Shown: positions 51,190 through 63,100, counted from the stretch's first letter. The stretch is 64,000 nucleotides of DNA from Chitinophagales bacterium (GCA_026461075.1 JAPJNH010000164.1:1-64000), one strand, 5' to 3'. Numbers and translations are program-made. Notes: generated from the letters alone by a model not told the origin.

Positions 51190-51257
51190 TGCACATTAGC
51201 TTTAGTGTAACATTAGATACCTACCATTTTATTTTAAGATAAATAATCAAGAATGCT

Positions 51258-51265
51258 TACATTTG
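51258..51265 (+). promoter_or_regulatory. Bacteroidota -7 box (TACATTTG) of tRNA-Ala
   Basis: Exact TAnnTTTG 13 nt upstream of the tRNA. Confidence 0.5.
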
Positions 51266-51278
51266 AATTCTCTAAAGC

Positions 51279-51353
<75 letters not shown>

Positions 51354-51394
51354 AAAAATACCCCTGAACGAAATTCGTCTTAGGGGTATTTTGT
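51354..51394 (+). terminator. intrinsic terminator after tRNA-Ala
   Basis: AAAATACCCCT...AGGGGTATTTTGTTTT. Confidence 0.75.
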
Positions 51395-51444
51395 TTTAGG
51401 AAAAAAATATAATAAAAACCATACTCTATACATCCAGGCCTTGA

Positions 51445-52647
51445 CTAGTCTTTTAACGAATACAGCAAATAAATATTCAACAAGTTAAACGCTAAGCCCA
51501 ATAAAGACCAGTACTTAATTTTTACTAATGCTGTTTTTGTATTAAAAACGTATAGCAATAATAAGGGAAAGAAAGCTGCAGGATAACGCATTTGCATAGC
51601 ACTCAACTTAACGGACGCTAAAACCATTAAAAGGATAATAACGGTAATGGATAATTGCTGCCAACTAAATGAATATAGTAATTCATCCTTCATAATCAGT
51701 AAAGCAGCTACAGAAGCCATCGCTAATTCAAGATGAAATATAAGATGGCAAAAACTACGTAAATCATGTGCTGCTAAATCCGTACGCCAATTATCTTGCG
51801 CAAAGTAAAGACAAGCAGTCAGGGTAATAAACACAACTAGATTCTTCCATTGCACTATAAACCAAGACTTGAAATCTCCCTTTAGAAATACATAGGACAG
51901 AAAAAACCAGTTAAGGACAAATTCTGCATTCTGCCAATGGAAGGATCCTAGGCTAACAATCTTGGAACTTGCCGGTGCGATACCCTGCCACAAACTGAAA
52001 ATGTATAGAGGAAAAGGTAGCAGAATTAAGTAAAATAAAACTAATTCTATCCAATGCATCCGCTTCGATACAAACAGATAGAATGGCCATATAAACACTA
52101 CCACAGATAAGTTTTGTTTCCCGATTATTGTCAAGGCTCCCAATAATGCGGATACTAAAATGATTAATCCACGCTTGCGATAAGTATTCCCTTTTTGCTC
52201 CAGAAATTCAATCACCCATAAAAAAACTGTCATTAATAATACTGGCGGAAAATCTCCCATGGCCCGCGCACAAAGCACCACAGAACCCGGAATAAAAATT
52301 ACTATACTGGGATGAAGTAGAAATCCCTTTCGCTTAAGAAGTAGAAAACAAAGCCAAACAGACACAGAAAACTGAACGACAAACAACAAGCGCATTGTTC
52401 CAATATGCGTGCGCACATAAGCTGGAAACAAAGAAAATAACCAAGTGCTTAAAATGCCAGAGGTGCCTTTGTACTGCTGGATAAACGCAGAAGAAAAGAA
52501 ATTTCCCTTCCAATCCAAATTCGACAAATAGATCTGCTCATCGCCGATAGGATGATTAGACGATAGCAAAACAATTGCGCACATTCCTAAAAAAAGCAAG
52601 ATACACTCAAAGGCTATTCTATCCTTAAAAAAAAGTATTAATCTCAT
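51445..52647 (-). CDS. polytopic membrane protein, possible GT-C-type glycosyltransferase
   Basis: About ten hydrophobic segments; operonic with kelch and GT genes. Confidence 0.55.
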   Translation of the reverse strand: MRLILFFKDRIAFECILLFLGMCAIVLLSSNHPIGDEQIYLSNLDWKGNFFSSAFIQQYKGTSGILSTWLFSLFPAYVRTHIGTMRLLFVVQFSVSVWLCFLLLKRKGFLLHPSIVIFIPGSVVLCARAMGDFPPVLLMTVFLWVIEFLEQKGNTYRKRGLIILVSALLGALTIIGKQNLSVVVFIWPFYLFVSKRMHWIELVLFYLILLPFPLYIFSLWQGIAPASSKIVSLGSFHWQNAEFVLNWFFLSYVFLKGDFKSWFIVQWKNLVVFITLTACLYFAQDNWRTDLAAHDLRSFCHLIFHLELAMASVAALLIMKDELLYSFSWQQLSITVIILLMVLASVKLSAMQMRYPAAFFPLLLLYVFNTKTALVKIKYWSLLGLAFNLLNIYLLYSLKD

Positions 52648-53672
52648 TTGCTCGGGACAAAGGTTCGATGAATCCCACTCACCGAAATGCGAGAATGTCT
52701 ACCACCACTAATTAAATGAATCGTATCCTCTATTACTCCACTTAATATACCATGACGTGCTTCTGGTAATTCGCCAATCTTTTGCCACTTCCCTACCGCT
52801 GGATCATAACAATCTATTTCATCCGAACACGACCATACAAATTCACCTCCGAAAACATATATTTTATTTCTATACACTATCGAAGACAAGCCGCCTCTAG
52901 CGGTAGGAATAGAATCTACATGGGACCATTGCTGCTTAGAAAGCGAATAAGCTTCCACTGATCGCAAGGTCTTTCTCAAATCATCTTGTCGACCACTGAT
53001 CACATATAAATTTCGATTCAAAACCTCCATGCGATGGTGATCGCGCGGAGTATGAAACGACTTTAATGCTATCCAATGATTCGTTTTGATAGAATATGCC
53101 CACAAATTATTCTTTACATTTAAATCTAAGCCTACCCCTCCCGCGTAATAAATGGTATCATTCAAATACACGGCAGCACCTGCTCCACGTGCCTCTGGTA
53201 AAGCACTTAAAGATGTCCATGTTTTCAACCTTGGGTTATAAGCATATACTGCCTTCTGCGGTGTATACTTCGCCACATTCACCCCACGATAACGAAAGCC
53301 CAAAGGACCAAAGCCTCCAATTACATAAATCAAACTATCGTCACTAAGTACGGCAGCATGATTTAAAGGCGCGGGCAAACTAGCTTCCTTCTTCCACTCA
53401 TTCGTATGACTATCATACATCCAAAGATCATCGAAGCTACGCATAAAATAATCGAGTCCTCCGAGCACATAAAATTTATTCCCGAATACTGTTCCGCTCG
53501 CCTCTGTACGATGAATCGGCAATTCCTGACGCAAGCCGAAATAACCACCGTCATTTGTTACTTGTTCGTCCAAAGGCAATGACCAGGAAAGATTCCACCA
53601 GCAAAAAAATACGATAAAAGAAATAACGCCCACTGATAATAGTAACAACAGCCATCTGATTTTTTTTGACAT
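52644..53672 (-). CDS. membrane-anchored kelch-repeat protein
   Basis: N-terminal TM and five or more kelch blades (YVLGG..W, YVIGGFG, YYAGGVG, YVISGRQ, YVFGGEF, HLISGGRH). Confidence 0.85.
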   Translation of the reverse strand: MSKKIRWLLLLLSVGVISFIVFFCWWNLSWSLPLDEQVTNDGGYFGLRQELPIHRTEASGTVFGNKFYVLGGLDYFMRSFDDLWMYDSHTNEWKKEASLPAPLNHAAVLSDDSLIYVIGGFGPLGFRYRGVNVAKYTPQKAVYAYNPRLKTWTSLSALPEARGAGAAVYLNDTIYYAGGVGLDLNVKNNLWAYSIKTNHWIALKSFHTPRDHHRMEVLNRNLYVISGRQDDLRKTLRSVEAYSLSKQQWSHVDSIPTARGGLSSIVYRNKIYVFGGEFVWSCSDEIDCYDPAVGKWQKIGELPEARHGILSGVIEDTIHLISGGRHSRISVSGIHRTFVPSK

Positions 53673-53678
53673 ATGCTT

Positions 53679-54971
53679 TTATAAACGCTCTAATAGCTTG
53701 GCTAGATTAAACGCTTGATTTTTTCTAGAATAGGATTTATAATTTGTTGCAGTAGAACTTACTTTACCTGTTTGTTTGAATTCAAAATAAGCCTCCTCTA
53801 AAGATAATGCAATTTCCTTTGCATCACTACAATTATATCCAGCATTTGTCTCATTTACAATCATTTGCAAATCACTTTCGTCATTTACAGATACTAATAC
53901 TTTTCGCTCTAATGCGAGATACTCATAAATCTTTGCAGGCAACAAGCGATTCTCGGGATTAGTGAGTACCAACAAAAGATTACTTTCTGCCAATTGCGTA
54001 AATAACATTCGCTTCGGTAGACGAGGCGTCGTATGAATATATTTATTAATTGCCGCATCATAATTTTTGATGCGTTGAACCTGATCCGGTTGATATTCTA
54101 TTCCTAAAAAATGAATCTCCGTATTTGCATCAGGAATACGATGTATAAAAATAGAAAAGCCCTCTAAAAAATCTTCTAATCGGTGATAGGGGTAAATGGT
54201 CCCAGCAAAGGCAATTCTAAATTTGTCAGACTTCTGTTGCACCTGTTTAACCTCTTCTATTTCTTCCTCAATATAGCCGTTAAAAACAGTAGCCGTTTGA
54301 ATAGAAGACACCAAGTGCTTCAACTTCTCTTGCTCGAAAGGATTAGAGGTAATGACCAATTTAGCTTCCTGCAAATATTTCTTTTCAAAGAATCGAAACC
54401 AATAATTATTTAGAATACGATTCAATCCACTGGCTTTCAAATTATCATCCTTACTTGTCCAACCATCTCTGTAATCCAATAGGTACGGCACTTTATACTT
54501 CTTTGCTAGTAAACGCGCATACTTGAATAAAATGAAAGGTTCCCCACTTGCTAAAATCAAATCTACTGCATTCGACTTTAGATAGTTGTCAGCAGCTCTA
54601 AACAATGACCACTTATTATCAAAGAGGGAGATTGGATAGGCCAATATTAAAGCAAGAAAAGAAAGTATTTTACGAACTAATACATATTTTTTATTTCCGT
54701 AATTTAAAAGAATACGATCACGCAAATTACTTTTATAAGGGACACGAATTATCGTTGCATTAGCCTCCGTTACAATACTAATCTCTTTCGCATTTGAACT
54801 TATCACATAATCCAAAGGGTCATTTTGAATATTATCCCAATGACGTGTCACAATAATCGGATGTACACCTGCTTCTGGCAAGTATTTGTACCAACTATAA
54901 GGACGAAAAGCTCCTACTGAATTATAAGGAGGAAAGTCGTGAGCAAATATCAGAATGCGTTTCATGCTCAC
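53679..54971 (-). CDS. glycosyltransferase family 4-like
   Basis: FAHDFPPYNSVGAFRPYSWYKYLPEAG; FRIAFAGTIYPYHRLEDFLEGF; LPAKIYEYLALERKVLVS. Confidence 0.88.
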   Translation of the reverse strand: MSMKRILIFAHDFPPYNSVGAFRPYSWYKYLPEAGVHPIIVTRHWDNIQNDPLDYVISSNAKEISIVTEANATIIRVPYKSNLRDRILLNYGNKKYVLVRKILSFLALILAYPISLFDNKWSLFRAADNYLKSNAVDLILASGEPFILFKYARLLAKKYKVPYLLDYRDGWTSKDDNLKASGLNRILNNYWFRFFEKKYLQEAKLVITSNPFEQEKLKHLVSSIQTATVFNGYIEEEIEEVKQVQQKSDKFRIAFAGTIYPYHRLEDFLEGFSIFIHRIPDANTEIHFLGIEYQPDQVQRIKNYDAAINKYIHTTPRLPKRMLFTQLAESNLLLVLTNPENRLLPAKIYEYLALERKVLVSVNDESDLQMIVNETNAGYNCSDAKEIALSLEEAYFEFKQTGKVSSTATNYKSYSRKNQAFNLAKLLERL

Positions 54972-56146
54972 TTTATATTGGCTTCAATTTTAACATACAA
55001 ATCAACCAATTTCTTTTTCTCCGCGTTCCAATTTATCTCTTGTTTTGCAGCAATAGCCTTTTCTTTAAAACTCGCGTAGTTAGCCAATATCGATTTTAAA
55101 CCATTGAGATAAGCTCCCTTCTCATCCGGATTTACACAGATACCATTTTGATATTGATTCAGAATAATCAGATATTCTGGTTGTTGAGTAGCTAGGACAG
55201 GGATTTCTGCAATAGTATATTCAAACAATTTATTATCGAGGGCATACCAATAAGACAAATTATTTTTGTTCCAAGTTGGCACCAACCCAACATCAGCACC
55301 AGATAAATACGAACAAATTTCAACCGGCTTAACAGCAGGATGAAAATAAATATTTGTATAATTTTTCGAAGCGACATAATCCTTCACATCCTGACAACCT
55401 TTATCGAAAGACGTGATGTATAAAAGATGTAATCCTTTTTGATTACCTATTTCATCAATCACTTGTTCATGATTATGTGTGCGGGCATAAATATGTGCTC
55501 CGATAAACACTAATAATTTTTCTTCCTTTGGAATATTAAACATCCCTTTCAAATCGACACTATTAAGCACAGGCTCTAGTTCAGGCGCATTGCGGATGAT
55601 TACTGGTTTTTCTTTAGCGCTGAAATACTGAAATAAAATATCCGATAAAGATTGATTTACGGTAAGTAGATAATCTGCTAATCGACCATTCCGTTTCTCC
55701 CGGAGCACTTGATATTTACGTACGATATACGATTTAATCAGAATCGACACGGGTAAGCCCTTTAAGTTGTTCAATGGCCATGCATGAAATAATTCGTGCG
55801 AGTCATACACAAATATCCTTTCAGGATGATGTTTCTTAATCCAAGCACCCGCATCACACATAAACTGATCATGACAATGAAATACTTGATAGTCTTCTTT
55901 CGCAATTCCTAAAGCGATAGCACGAACTTCCTTTTCTGCACTAAACTTAGCAATCGTGTCTGGAAATACTCTCTTCACTTTAAATCCATCTATCATTTCC
56001 TCTGAAGGCAGAGAAGCATCCTTGACACAATAAATACAAACAGAATGTCCTGCTTGTACTAATTCCTTCGCTTCCCTATGTACACGACGGTCATTCGTGA
56101 ATGGGTTATCTAAAAGCATGGCAATTTTCATCCTTAAAATTATCAA
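54968..56146 (-). CDS. glycosyltransferase (GT4-like)
   Basis: MLLDNPFTNDRRVHREAKELVQAGHSVCIYC; VFHCHDQFMCDAGAWIKK; NKLFEYTIAEIPVLATQQPEY. Confidence 0.85.
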   Translation of the reverse strand: MIILRMKIAMLLDNPFTNDRRVHREAKELVQAGHSVCIYCVKDASLPSEEMIDGFKVKRVFPDTIAKFSAEKEVRAIALGIAKEDYQVFHCHDQFMCDAGAWIKKHHPERIFVYDSHELFHAWPLNNLKGLPVSILIKSYIVRKYQVLREKRNGRLADYLLTVNQSLSDILFQYFSAKEKPVIIRNAPELEPVLNSVDLKGMFNIPKEEKLLVFIGAHIYARTHNHEQVIDEIGNQKGLHLLYITSFDKGCQDVKDYVASKNYTNIYFHPAVKPVEICSYLSGADVGLVPTWNKNNLSYWYALDNKLFEYTIAEIPVLATQQPEYLIILNQYQNGICVNPDEKGAYLNGLKSILANYASFKEKAIAAKQEINWNAEKKKLVDLYVKIEANIK

Positions 56147-56184
56147 AATTCACGCAAAAAGAAGGATATTCTGTAGCTTTAATC

Positions 56185-56817
56185 ATGAAAATTGAAATTT
56201 GGAGCGACATCGCTTGTCCTTTTTGTTATATCGGAAAACGTCGTTTAGAACAAGCTTTAGAGGCTAGTAAACACATTACTATAAGCGACATTATTTATAA
56301 AAGTTATCAGCTAGCGCCGCAACTAAAAATCACTGAACCAACTTCATTGAACGAATACCTAGCAAAAGTAAAAGGTATCAGTATTGAAGAAGCGCGAGAA
56401 ATGAACGCTTACGTTAGCAATTTGGCTTCAGAAGTAGGTCTTAGTTTCAATATCGAAGACGCACAACTTGCGAACACTTTCAACGCGCATCGTTTCTTAC
56501 ATCTTGCTAAATTCTTGCACTGCCAAGTTGAAGCCAAAGAGCTCCTAATGAAAGCGTATTTTTGTGATGGAATGAACGTAAATCAACTTGATACTTTCCT
56601 CACTATCGCACAGGACTTAAACATCGACGCAACGCTCGTAAATAAGTGGTGGTCGGATAATAGTTTTGAAGAAGAAGTTAGAAGAGATATTTACGAAGCA
56701 CAACAATATCAAATCAGTGGCGTGCCTTTATTTTTATTCAATGAAAGAATTGCTGTTTCTGGCGCACAACCATTAGAAGTTTTTCTAAGGGCCATGAAAC
56801 GTGCTAGCGAATTATAG
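56185..56817 (+). CDS. DsbA family oxidoreductase (FrnE-like)
   Basis: MKIEIWSDIACPFCYIGKRRLEQAL (CPFC); VSGVPLFLFNERIAVSGAQP; start moved to ATG 56185. Confidence 0.92.
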   Translation: MKIEIWSDIACPFCYIGKRRLEQALEASKHITISDIIYKSYQLAPQLKITEPTSLNEYLAKVKGISIEEAREMNAYVSNLASEVGLSFNIEDAQLANTFNAHRFLHLAKFLHCQVEAKELLMKAYFCDGMNVNQLDTFLTIAQDLNIDATLVNKWWSDNSFEEEVRRDIYEAQQYQISGVPLFLFNERIAVSGAQPLEVFLRAMKRASEL

Positions 56818-59800
56818 TAAAATCGCCCTTTAAGAAACGATCCGTATCATCTAAGCCAAAACGATAGATGATCATGTACATATAGGTTCCAATTTCTTGC
56901 TCTTTACCATTGAAACGTCCATCCCATGGAGCGTTTGCGTCTGTCGTAAAATATACGCGTTGTCCCCAACGATTATATAACTCCATTCTAAACTGCAGTA
57001 AATTTGCAGCATTCGAAAAGATGGGACCAAAGGTGTCATCTAATCCATCTCCGTTAGGACTAAACGCATTCGGCAACATCATCCATCCCTCACATAAATT
57101 AATTACCATCATCGCATCATGCGCCTCGCAACCATAATTATTCATTACACTTACACTATAAGTACCGGAAGCCTGCACCTGATAATTTTGTCCATTACTT
57201 CCGTCCTGCCAAATGATTTGTTGAAAAGCTGGAACCGATAAAGTAACGGGTGTTTCATCCAAACATAATTCACGATCAGGCCCCAAGGATACACTAATCA
57301 ACCCAACAATCGGAACATATATAGAATCACTTGCGGTACAACCTGCTGCATCTTGAATCGTAACATGATACCACTCACTACCATTCAAAGCATTACTAGT
57401 AGACGTTCCTACGCCACCAGGTGTCCAGTAATAATTAAATGGAGCAATCCCTCTCAATGTTTGCACTTGTATTTTTCCGCGTGCCTGACCACAAGTATCT
57501 GGTCCCATACTCAAGGCTAATTGTGCGTTCACAGAAGACGCAACTGCAAAGGTATCTTTGATTGTACAATTTTTCGTATCAGAAACACTAATAATATAAT
57601 TCCCTGCTGCTAAATTAGAAAGATTTGCACTCGCGCTAACGGCAGGTGTCCAGACATAGGTATACAAAGGGGTTCCACCACTAGCAATCACTTGTATAGC
57701 TCCATTATTTTTAGCACAACTTGTCGCTGTAACATTACTGTTTAACGCCAAAGCATTGGGTTGTGTAATCGTTACTGTACCTTGTTTTGTACAATTACCA
57801 GCATCTGTAACATTGAAAGTATACGTACCTGCTTGCACATTACTTAAGCTCAACGTATTCGAAACAGATGGTGACCAAGTATACGAATACGGTGTAAAAC
57901 CACCACTTATACTTGCAGTCACGGATCCGTTACTAGCACCATAGCAAGAAACATTTTGTTGATTGTTAAAGGTGATTGCCAAGGTATTATTAATAGCAGG
58001 CACTGTCACTTGCACGCTGTCTTTACAACCAACGGCATCGATCACTACCACCTTATAAATACCTGCTGTAAGAGCGTTTGCAGTAGATAAAGCACTTACC
58101 GAAGGATTCCAATTATAGGAATATGGACTAGCACCACCCGATACATTCAATATAATTTTACCTGTATGATTGCCGCAAGTATCCGCCTTGACAGTGAAGC
58201 TAATTGCAGGACCAGAAGAACTTAAAATCTTGGCTGTATCGATAAGTGTGCAACCTTTGGTATCAGAAAGCGTTAAAATATAATTGCCAAGAGAAAGGTT
58301 AGAAGCTGCATTAGTAGAGGAAACAGCAGGATTCCAAGTATAGGTATAGGTGGGCGTTCCTCCGTTTGCGGTCCAGCTGATGCTCCCATTATTTTTACCG
58401 CAAGTCGTTGTTTGAATAGTAGGATTTAATGTCAGCGCAGCAGGGTGTGTCAAAGTATAGGAGGCCGTTGCAGAACAATTATGCGCATCCGCAACAGTGA
58501 CGCTATAATTACCGGCTCCGAGATTGTTAGGGTTAGCGCCGCTCAGACTGCTTGGTGTCCACGTATAGGAATAAGGGGTTTGACCACCAGAAGGGCTTAA
58601 GCTAATACTTCCATTCGTCGCATTAAAACAGCTAGGCTGATTAATGGTATTGGCAATCGAAATGGTATTAATAATGTTCGGGATAAAGAAAGAGAAAGTA
58701 TCTATACATCCGAAGGTATCGACTACAGAAATATGATACAATCCAGAAGCGATATTAGTTACAAAATTACAATTAGTAACATTGGGCTGCCAGTTATACG
58801 TGTAGAATGGCGTTCCACCCGACATGACGAAACTCGCGGCTCCGTTAGTATTATTACAATAGGCAGGTGTGAGTTGTATAGTATGACCAAACGCGGCAGG
58901 TGCTTTTATTTGCACGGTATCTTTCACCGTACAGGTACCAGTTTGCGAAACGGTAACGATATAAGTACCTGCGCCGAGATTTTTAATGGTATCAGTATTT
59001 TGTGTAGGACTGGTATTCCAAAGAATACTTGTCGAAAGCGTATTACCAGTAACATGTACCATAGCCCACGCATCATGGCTAGCAGGACAAGTTACATTCA
59101 CAGAATCAATACTTGTTCCGAGTACAGCGATTTGTTTGGAAACGGTATCACTTCCACTACAAGGATTCGTTGCAATTAATTGGACGGTATATACACCAGG
59201 AGCACTAAATTGATGACTAGGATTTTGTGCGCTTGAAACGTTGGATGTGCCACTGCTAGGATCACCAAAATTCCATTGCCAATTGTTCGGACAATTAGTA
59301 GAATTATCAGTGAAGGCGAAATTTGCTTTTGGCGAACAGAGCCACGAAAAGTTAGCCGTATACTTCGGGGCATTCATGATATAAATATCATCGATCGCAA
59401 TTCCATCAAAGGCGTTACAGGTAGTACCTGCACCGAAGGTAAATCGAAAGATCACATTGGCTTGCCCTGCTAAATTACTCATGCAATGTTTGGCTACAAC
59501 CCAAGCGCCAGAGCCGAAGCCGCCGACACATGGGCTAACAGCAGACTGTAAGGTGCCCGACCAACCATCGCGAACAGTTGCTAAGGTAGTAAGGTAATTG
59601 ATTGGCGAATAATTATACCAATTCGCAGTGTAACAATCCACTGGATCATTCAAAGCACCGACGTTCGTCCACGTAGTTCCATTATTTAGGGAGTACTGCA
59701 GATTTCCGCCATCATACTTACGTTCAGACGACCAATAAATTTTGAATTCGATATAGGGATGGGCGAGGTTTGTAAAATCGAAACAAGGGCTTTGTAGCCA

Positions 59801-60070
59801 AGAGCGTTCTCCGTTAGTATAAGCAGTACCTGTAAGACCACCAGTCACCCAGCATTTCAATCCTTGTCCAGCTACGTTAATAACAGTTTTGTTTGGAGCT
59901 CCCCAAGCCCAAGAAGTACCCGTACCGCCTGTGGTCCAGGCAGGTAATGTTTCAAACGTTTGGTGATAAGGATAAGCAGTAACGCATTGCGCAGATACGG
60001 GACTTCTACTCACCCAAAGGGAGAAGCAAAGGATTCCACATAATACCTGCCAAAGGGCACGCTTTTTCAT
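56804..60070 (-). CDS. gliding-associated/T9SS type B protein with PKD and SprB-like repeats
   Basis: PKD domain; seven or so GxxxxxxxGGxxPYxYxWxP repeats; C-terminal LPNAFSPNGDGLDDTFGPIFSN...LYNRWGQRVYFTTD..WDGRFNGKEQEIGTYMYMIIYRF. Confidence 0.92.
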   Translation of the reverse strand: MKKRALWQVLCGILCFSLWVSRSPVSAQCVTAYPYHQTFETLPAWTTGGTGTSWAWGAPNKTVINVAGQGLKCWVTGGLTGTAYTNGERSWLQSPCFDFTNLAHPYIEFKIYWSSERKYDGGNLQYSLNNGTTWTNVGALNDPVDCYTANWYNYSPINYLTTLATVRDGWSGTLQSAVSPCVGGFGSGAWVVAKHCMSNLAGQANVIFRFTFGAGTTCNAFDGIAIDDIYIMNAPKYTANFSWLCSPKANFAFTDNSTNCPNNWQWNFGDPSSGTSNVSSAQNPSHQFSAPGVYTVQLIATNPCSGSDTVSKQIAVLGTSIDSVNVTCPASHDAWAMVHVTGNTLSTSILWNTSPTQNTDTIKNLGAGTYIVTVSQTGTCTVKDTVQIKAPAAFGHTIQLTPAYCNNTNGAASFVMSGGTPFYTYNWQPNVTNCNFVTNIASGLYHISVVDTFGCIDTFSFFIPNIINTISIANTINQPSCFNATNGSISLSPSGGQTPYSYTWTPSSLSGANPNNLGAGNYSVTVADAHNCSATASYTLTHPAALTLNPTIQTTTCGKNNGSISWTANGGTPTYTYTWNPAVSSTNAASNLSLGNYILTLSDTKGCTLIDTAKILSSSGPAISFTVKADTCGNHTGKIILNVSGGASPYSYNWNPSVSALSTANALTAGIYKVVVIDAVGCKDSVQVTVPAINNTLAITFNNQQNVSCYGASNGSVTASISGGFTPYSYTWSPSVSNTLSLSNVQAGTYTFNVTDAGNCTKQGTVTITQPNALALNSNVTATSCAKNNGAIQVIASGGTPLYTYVWTPAVSASANLSNLAAGNYIISVSDTKNCTIKDTFAVASSVNAQLALSMGPDTCGQARGKIQVQTLRGIAPFNYYWTPGGVGTSTSNALNGSEWYHVTIQDAAGCTASDSIYVPIVGLISVSLGPDRELCLDETPVTLSVPAFQQIIWQDGSNGQNYQVQASGTYSVSVMNNYGCEAHDAMMVINLCEGWMMLPNAFSPNGDGLDDTFGPIFSNAANLLQFRMELYNRWGQRVYFTTDANAPWDGRFNGKEQEIGTYMYMIIYRFGLDDTDRFLKGDFTIIR

Positions 60071-60139
60071 GCTACGAAAATACGTAACGAAAGCCGAATT
60101 TATGTGAATTAATGGTTACTATCGACCAGAAATAATTAA

Positions 60140-60172
60140 ACAAAAAATCCCTCTTCGGAGGGATTTTTTGTT
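60140..60172 (-). terminator. intrinsic terminator with UUCG tetraloop
   Basis: AAAAAATCCCTC-TTCG-GAGGGATTTTTT downstream of the 60188 gene. Confidence 0.9.
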
Positions 60173-60187
60173 AGAACCATTTAGTTT

Positions 60188-63100
60188 TTAATGTTGAATT
60201 TCAACAAGTTGATTACTGAGTATTAAATCATCCTTCATGAGCACTACACGGTAGGTGCCTGCATTTAGATTACTTACCGGGATATTTAGCAAATCCACTC
60301 CTTGCGTAAAGTTACGTTCCATTACCAACTGATTCAAATTATTGAATACTTCACAATGCATGCCCGCCTGGTTATTTGCGACAAACCGAATACTTAAATT
60401 ATCATTTGCAGGGTTTGGATAAATACTAATTGAACTCTTCAGAATAGTTTTTACAGCCATAATAGAAGAGTATATCGGCAACTCGAAGCTAAGATTCGAA
60501 ACTGCTTTTATTCTATAGTAATTCAAGCCAGCAAATGGCGTAGAATGAATAAATGCAAATTCTACTTGCCCTTTCTTAATCTGAGCAGCTTCAATTTTAC
60601 CTACTTTAACAAAATGAATTCCGTCTGCCGAGTGTTCGATTTCAAATTCACGGTTCTCCGTATACATACTCATCTTCCAATTTAACCCTACTCCGTTCTT
60701 TTGTAACGAAGCGGTATTTTGAACAAACTGAATTGGTAAAACACCAGCATGAGAGATAATAATAGAAGTGCTTGCTGCCGCACGACAACCATTAGCATCG
60801 GTCATGGTATAAGTAACCGCGAATGTATCGACTACGCTTCCTGTGAGCGTAACCGTACCAGTTAAAGTATCCAAAATCAATCCTGCGGCTGCACTGAATA
60901 TTCCACCACTAAATCCACTCACGCTCGCATAGGCTGTACCATTCGCTGGATACGGACTTCCAACATAGTTAACCGTAGCAGCAGGTAACGCATTTACAGT
61001 AACTGTTGCGGTCTGCACTGCCGATACATCGATACCTGCATGTGCAGTATCACCATTATCCTTTACGTAAATACTTAAAGTTGCTACCCCACTCTGACCA
61101 TTGGCTACTGCGAAGGCCAAATTACCCGAGGCATCTATCGAAGGCTGGGTGCTAAATAAAGAGTTATTATCATTTGTTACAATAAAGTTTGCTGTTTGTG
61201 TTGATTCATTGCTAGGGCCCACAGAAATTGAATTTGCCCATCCATTCACAATATTAACGCCACTATTTGCACATACAGCAACATCGGTACCTTTACTGAA
61301 GGAAGGTGCATCATTTACTGGTAAAACGGTCAAGTAAATAATTCCTGTATTGGAGGTTAAAGTATCATAATCCTTCACCGTATAGGTCATGCTTACAGAA
61401 CCATAGAAATTAGCTGCAGGCGTGAAGCTAACATAACCTGGCAGTGTAGCAGAGTTGGTTATACTCCACGTTCCATTTGCTGTTACCAATGTACCTGTCA
61501 GCGCTACAGTGCTAGGATCCACAAACGTATTATCTACATCATTCGTAGCAACATCAAATGAAATTACATTGTCTTCATAGCCTACAGGATAATCATCAAT
61601 TGCTGTTGGCGTCCCTAAAGGCAAAATTGTGATATCAATATGTGTCAAAGAAGAAGTAGCACCACTCTTGTCATTCACGGTATAGTGAATTTGCGTTAAC
61701 GGACCAATAGGTGTAGAGAAGGTATACGTAAAGGTGACATTACCATAAATATCCACGGTATATGTTCCTTCGCCTGCTACGGTGAAAGAAGTTTGCTGAC
61801 CAGGCGTATACGGATCCAAATCAACTGAAGTTGAATCAAATTGATTATCAATATCGTAATCATTCGTCAAAACATTAAAAGTAATAGATGCAACAGATGC
61901 AGTTGCAGTGGTACTTCTAGCATCACTAACCGTTACAGGAGCATCATTAACTGGCGTGATAGTAACAATAATCAAACCACTATCAGAAACCAATCCTTGA
62001 TTATCCTTTATGGTATATGATTTAGGAGTAGCGGTTCCATTGAAGTTGGCTACTGGTGTGAAAGTTACTATGCCTAATGCATTAACGGTATAGGTTCCTT
62101 CACCAGTAACAGTGTAGCTCGTTTGGATTCCAGCAGTTAAAGGATCTAAATCCACTTTACTTGAATCAACATATCCATCATAATCGTAATCATTGCTAGT
62201 GATATCATAAGTTACCGCAACATCTTCCGATGTACTAAAAGCATCATCAATTGCAAAAGGGGCTGAATTTACTGCATTTACAACAACAGTAATCGTTGCA
62301 GTATTTGAAACTAAACCAAGGACATCCTTCACTGTGTACGGAATCACAACGGTTCCATTATAATACGGATCTGGGATAAAGGTTACATTACCTAGGATAT
62401 CAACGTAAAACTGGCCTTGTCCAGGCGCATAATAAGCACCCTGTATACCTGTTGTAGTAGGATCTAAGTCAACACGCGCTACGTTAATAGCATTCGTTCC
62501 ATAATCGTTATTCGTAACGGAAAAAGTGACACTCACATTTTCATTCGTACTCGCATTATCGTTTACAGCAGTTGGCGCACCAGCCGGGATAACTGTAACA
62601 TCAATCGTTGCAACGTTAGAGGTCAAACTAACTGAATTATCAACGGTATAATACAATGTAGTTACATTACCATAAAAGCTTGAAATAGGGGTAAAGGTTA
62701 AGGTAGCACCACTCAAAGAGAAAGTACCTTGACCACTTAAAGTATAAGTCGATTGTGTACCCGCAGTATATGGATCAAGATCGATACTACTATTTACCAA
62801 AGTGCCGTCCACATTGATATCGTTCGCTAATAAGCTAATATTAATCGGAGTATTTTGCGCAGTAGATGCAGTATTGGCAACCGCTACTGGAGGCGCATTT
62901 ACGTGCGTAACATTTATCGTAACAGTACCGGCAACGGTTCCAAGATTCGCATCATTTGCTGTAAACGTAAAACTAGAAAGCGCGTTCCCATAGGTATTTA
63001 CCGGAGGATCATAGGTAAGATAAACAATATTTGCAGCAGAAATCGTTTGACCAACAGTTACAGCGACCCCATTCAAATAAAGAGTACCCTGACTTGGTAA

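Noticed and set aside
58733-59179. 148-aa plus-strand ORF and neighbours
   Set aside because: Antisense to the SprB-like repeat gene; no domain support.
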